NCBI GenBank assembly: GCA_050742535.1
Contig: JBOGIQ010000288.1
Span: forward strand, 1-8,029
Direction: 5' to 3'
Length of the DNA stretch: 8,029 bases
Source of the DNA: Gp6-AA40 sp050742535
GTDB taxonomy: Bacteria > Acidobacteriota > Vicinamibacteria > Vicinamibacterales > UBA2999
A program made the position numbers and the translations under genes. Position 1 is the stretch's first letter, and each line of letters begins with the position of its first letter. A model generated the notes under the pieces. The model saw only the letters and a program-made list of their open reading frames with translations. It made no database searches and was not told the DNA's origin. Shown here piece after piece: positions 6,067 through 8,029 of this stretch.

Positions 6067-6692
6067 TCGCCTCCGCTGCCTTTGAACTGGTCCGCCTCGT
6101 CCGCGAAGAGCACATTGAAGCTGGTCAACGACCCATAGCAGCCGCTGACATATCCCTGCAGCTTGATCTTCACATCGTCCGGCAGCTCCGAGGCGTTGAC
6201 CTGCTGTTCCAGCGTCCGCAGCCGATTCCGCAGCATCACGATCTTGTGGAAGAACGTCTCGATCGGCCAGCTCTTCTCCTGCAACCCTGGTGAACCTGGA
6301 CGCAGCACAAGGGTGCCCCCGCGCCATTTCGCGGCGGGCGCAACCGGCGTCAATCCAGTTTCTTCACGGATGACGCGACGCAGCAGGAGCTCCAGATCGT
6401 GATCGGCAGACTGGTTCGCAGACACGTGAGCACCGGACCTTTCCCGTTCGGTTACCAGAGCAAGCGGCTCGTGCGGGGTGGGGGAGACGCGCGCCGAAGG
6501 CACAGACGGAGCCGGCGAGCCGCTCTCCATGCGTGGCCCGCCGCGGAAATTATGCTGGCTGTCGCAGTAGTCGCAGGAGACGCGAATCGGCCGCCCTGTG
6601 CCATCCACGACGATGACCGTATGGAGGCGATCTGTCTTGCACGCGCGACAGTAATCTTCGAGAGACTCCCCAGCCCGGAACGCGCGATTCAC
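6063..6692 (-). CDS. Zinc-ribbon protein of unknown function, coupled to the glycosylase gene
   Basis: The 209-residue product has three parts. Residues 1-54 hold a zinc ribbon: CRAC (C15, C18) and CDYC (C40, C43), with a beta-hairpin between and HNFRGGPR after it. Residues about 55-95 are a Pro/Ser-rich linker, probably disordered. Residues about 96-205 are a conserved-looking domain: DLELLLRRVIREETG, KWRGGTLVLRPG, then PIETFFHKIVMLRNRLRTLEQQVNAS (probably a long helix or coiled coil) and CYGSLTSFNVLF. I associate this layout with uncharacterised Acidobacteriota proteins, but cannot name the family. No signal peptide, so it is cytoplasmic. The start is GTG 6692; no clear ribosome binding site precedes it. 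Its stop overlaps the start of the DNA glycosylase gene by four bases, so the two are almost certainly co-expressed. Nucleic-acid or protein binding by the ribbon is possible but not shown. Confidence 0.85.
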   Translation of the reverse strand: MNRAFRAGESLEDYCRACKTDRLHTVIVVDGTGRPIRVSCDYCDSQHNFRGGPRMESGSPAPSVPSARVSPTPHEPLALVTERERSGAHVSANQSADHDLELLLRRVIREETGLTPVAPAAKWRGGTLVLRPGSPGLQEKSWPIETFFHKIVMLRNRLRTLEQQVNASELPDDVKIKLQGYVSGCYGSLTSFNVLFADEADQFKGSGGD

Positions 6693-6750
6693 GATCCATA
6701 TTGTGTGACGGCTTTGGCACTGGGCGCGACCGAAGGCGCAGATCGGCCCG

Positions 6751-7179
6751 CTACCGCGGGAAATGCACGACGTTCTTCAGGCCGCGAACAGCGGTCCACG
6801 GAATCTCCTGATTCCGGGTTCGAACGAGCGCATGGGCGTCGTTGAATTCGTCGAAGTGCGCCTTCAACGTGCCCGTCAGCGTGCCGTCGGCCTTGCGGGT
6901 GCCGGTCGCGTCGATATGGATGGTGAAATTCTCACCGGTCGAATCGCCGGAAAAGACCAGCGTCTCGCCGGCGAACAGACCGGTCAGCTTGACGGGATCG
7001 CCGTGCGGCCAGTCCAGCGTTCCCGTGACGATGCTCTTCTTCTCCTCGAGCACCAGTTTCAATCCGAGATGTTCGATGGACAGCGTCCAGGCGCCTGCGA
7101 TCGATGGCTGCCTCGCCTCACCCGAACCAACGGCAAGTGCGGCCCCAAGGATGAGAGCTGCGAGTTGCGGATATTTCAT
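6751..7179 (-). CDS. Small secreted beta-rich protein, unknown function
   Basis: The 142-residue product starts at ATG 7179, six bases after AAGGAG. An upstream in-frame ATG at 7203 would add eight charged residues (MLRDKEQE) and lose the ribosome binding site. Residues 1-23 are a signal peptide (MKYPQLAALILGAALAVGSGEA). The mature part starts with IAGAWTLSIE, then alternates short strands and turns: LKLVLEEKKSIVTGTLDWP, VKLTGLFAGETLVFSG, FTIHIDATGTRKADGTLTGTL. A Gly-x-Trp near the start followed by repeated 'TGTL' strands resembles small lipocalin/avidin-like barrels found in many exported proteins of soil bacteria; this is a resemblance, not a family call. No cysteines. It lies 103 bases downstream of the sugar dehydrogenase and 58 bases upstream of the zinc-ribbon gene, with an operator-like repeat array in the upstream gap. 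Confidence 0.8.
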   Translation of the reverse strand: MKYPQLAALILGAALAVGSGEARQPSIAGAWTLSIEHLGLKLVLEEKKSIVTGTLDWPHGDPVKLTGLFAGETLVFSGDSTGENFTIHIDATGTRKADGTLTGTLKAHFDEFNDAHALVRTRNQEIPWTAVRGLKNVVHFPR

Positions 7180-7216
7180 TTCCTGCTCCTTGTCTCGGAG
7201 CATATGCGGCGGACGT

Positions 7217-7253
7217 TGAACGCCGCCTGAACGAAGCGTTCAGCGCCCGTTCA
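7217..7253. promoter_or_regulatory. Symmetrical four-copy TGAACG/CGTTCA array, operator-like
   Basis: TGAACG occurs at 7217-7222 and 7228-7233, and its reverse complement CGTTCA at 7237-7242 and 7248-7253. The layout is TGAACG-N5-TGAACG-N3-CGTTCA-N5-CGTTCA: each direct pair repeats every 11 bases, about one DNA turn, and the whole is a dyad. The inner pair extends to a perfect seven-base palindrome, CTGAACG (7227-7233) with CGTTCAG (7237-7243). It lies 38-74 bases upstream of ATG 7179 and 29 bases after the dehydrogenase stop. Such an arrangement suits two dimers of a repressor or activator controlling the small secreted protein gene. The same bases in RNA could fold into a two-stage stem and act as a transcript end, though no T-run follows. 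Confidence 0.5.
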
Positions 7254-7282
7254 GTGTGGCTGTGACGGAGCCAGGAGGAGCC

Positions 7283-8029
7283 TCAGTCGGCCGGTTCGAT
7301 GCGCAGCAACGCCCCGTTGCGCTCGTCGGTGATCACGTAGAGGAGCCCGTCGGGGCCCTGACGGATGTCGCGGATGCGCCAGCGCTTGTCCTCGAGCAGC
7401 GTCTCGCGGCGGGTTTCTTCCATGGCGGTGTTGAAGACGATGCGCTGGATACGACCCGTGCCCGGGACCTCGCCGTAGCGCACGCCGCCGATGAAAAGAT
7501 TGCCCTTCCACGCCGGGAATCGCTCGCCGGTATAGAACGTCATGCCCGTCGTCGAGATCGACGGCACGAAGTTGACGACCGGCGCGACCATGCCCTCGGC
7601 TTCAAAGCCTTCAGGTTGATACGGCCCGGCGTAGGAGCGGCCGAGACTCACGAGCGGCCAGCCGTAGTTGCCGCCGGCCTTGATGACGTTGATCTCGTCG
7701 CCGCCGTTCGGGCCCATTTCGGACTCCCAGATCGTCTTGGTCGCCTCGTGCCAGACGAGGCTTTCGGGCGTACGGTGGCCGAGCGTGTAGATCTCCGGCC
7801 GGTAGCCCTCCTTGCCGACGAACGGGTTGTCCTTTGGGACCGTGCCATCGGCGTTGTAGCGCAGGATCTTGCCGCTCAGGCCCATCTTGTCCTGCGCCAT
7901 CTGCCCGGGCTCGCCCCACGTGCTCACGAGCAGCGTGCCGTCCGGCAGGAACAGCATGCGCGACACCGTGCTCGCGCCCGGCATCCTGATGACGTCCTCG
8001 ACCTTCGTCAGCGCCGTGCCATCGAAGAC
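7283..8029 (-). CDS. Soluble-type PQQ sugar dehydrogenase (GSDH/sorbosone dehydrogenase family), C-terminal part
   Basis: The frame is open from the window edge (8029) to the TGA at 7285-7283, giving 248 residues; the N-terminus lies outside. The visible part is the second half of the six-bladed propeller of the glucose/sorbosone dehydrogenase family, which includes soluble PQQ glucose dehydrogenase and the aldose dehydrogenase YliI. It reads FLPDGTLLVSTWGE, LSGKILRYNADGTVPKDNPF, IYTLGHRTPESLVW, MGPNGGDEINVIKAGGNYGWP, a metal/PQQ-region strand set, LFIGGVRYGEV, and IRQGPDGLLYVITDERNGALLRIEP. The 'GHRNP' motif of the best-known members is GHRTP here, an Asn-to-Thr change beside the PQQ-contacting Arg. 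The catalytic His is expected upstream of the window, so activity cannot be judged. It oxidises aldoses or related compounds in the periplasm if active. It is the first gene in a run of five minus-strand genes. Confidence 0.9.
   Translation of the reverse strand, partial: VFDGTALTKVEDVIRMPGASTVSRMLFLPDGTLLVSTWGEPGQMAQDKMGLSGKILRYNADGTVPKDNPFVGKEGYRPEIYTLGHRTPESLVWHEATKTIWESEMGPNGGDEINVIKAGGNYGWPLVSLGRSYAGPYQPEGFEAEGMVAPVVNFVPSISTTGMTFYTGERFPAWKGNLFIGGVRYGEVPGTGRIQRIVFNTAMEETRRETLLEDKRWRIRDIRQGPDGLLYVITDERNGALLRIEPAD

Noticed and set aside
6067..6327. Upstream extension of the glycosylase frame
   Set aside because: The extension overlaps the zinc-ribbon gene, does not resemble the family, and a TTG with GGAGG at the stop-start overlap gives the normal family N-terminus.
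7229..7241. LexA (SOS) box of the GAAC-N4-GTTC type
   Set aside because: The gap between GAAC and GTTC is five bases and not four, and the extra outer copies at 11-base spacing do not fit a simple LexA box; kept as an unassigned operator-like array.
1..8029. Mobile elements, CRISPR arrays, tRNA or rRNA genes
   Set aside because: I found no transposase, integrase, repeat-spacer pattern, terminal inverted repeats or recognisable structural RNA in the gaps.

Overview
The window looks like a stretch of chromosome from a GC-rich soil bacterium of the phylum Acidobacteriota, probably near the Vicinamibacteria. That is an inference from gene content, because there is no rRNA or other marker gene. 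The pointers are two TIGR03435 'soil-associated' exported proteins, a DUF4159 protein, a VPDSG-CTERM surface protein, a zinc-ribbon protein of a type I associate with Acidobacteriota, and two different PQQ sugar/alcohol dehydrogenase families cut by the window edges. Nearly every gene product carries a signal peptide, so this is mostly an export and cell-envelope neighbourhood.

Left part (1-1963, plus strand). The C-terminal end of a PQQ-dependent quinoprotein dehydrogenase (1-138) is followed by a 131-base gap holding two inverted repeats. Next comes a small secreted peptide of 83 aa with ten cysteines in its 51-residue mature part (270-521). It overlaps the start of a TIGR03435 gene (509-1414). 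A VPDSG-CTERM exosortase-substrate protein (1484-1963) follows after a short gap. These last three genes could be one transcription unit.

Middle (1960-3937). An exported S41 peptidase of the IRBP/nisin-resistance-protein type lies on the minus strand. Its stop codon shares the four bases CTAG with the stop of the VPDSG-CTERM gene. It is divergent from an exported DUF4159 protein on the plus strand.

Right part (3973-8029, all minus strand). In transcription order: a soluble-type PQQ sugar dehydrogenase (5' end outside the window), a small secreted beta-rich protein of unknown function, a zinc-ribbon protein, a YcaQ/AlkZ-type DNA glycosylase, and a second TIGR03435 protein. The zinc-ribbon and glycosylase genes overlap at TTGA (start TTG, stop TGA) and are probably translationally coupled. 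Upstream of the small beta-rich gene sits a symmetrical four-copy TGAACG/CGTTCA array with 11-base spacing on each side, which looks like an operator.

The most interesting items are the cysteine-rich secreted peptide overlapping the TIGR03435 gene, the TGAACG array, and the zinc-ribbon/glycosylase pair. I see no mobile element, CRISPR array, tRNA or rRNA, and no gene-free stretch longer than about 150 bases.
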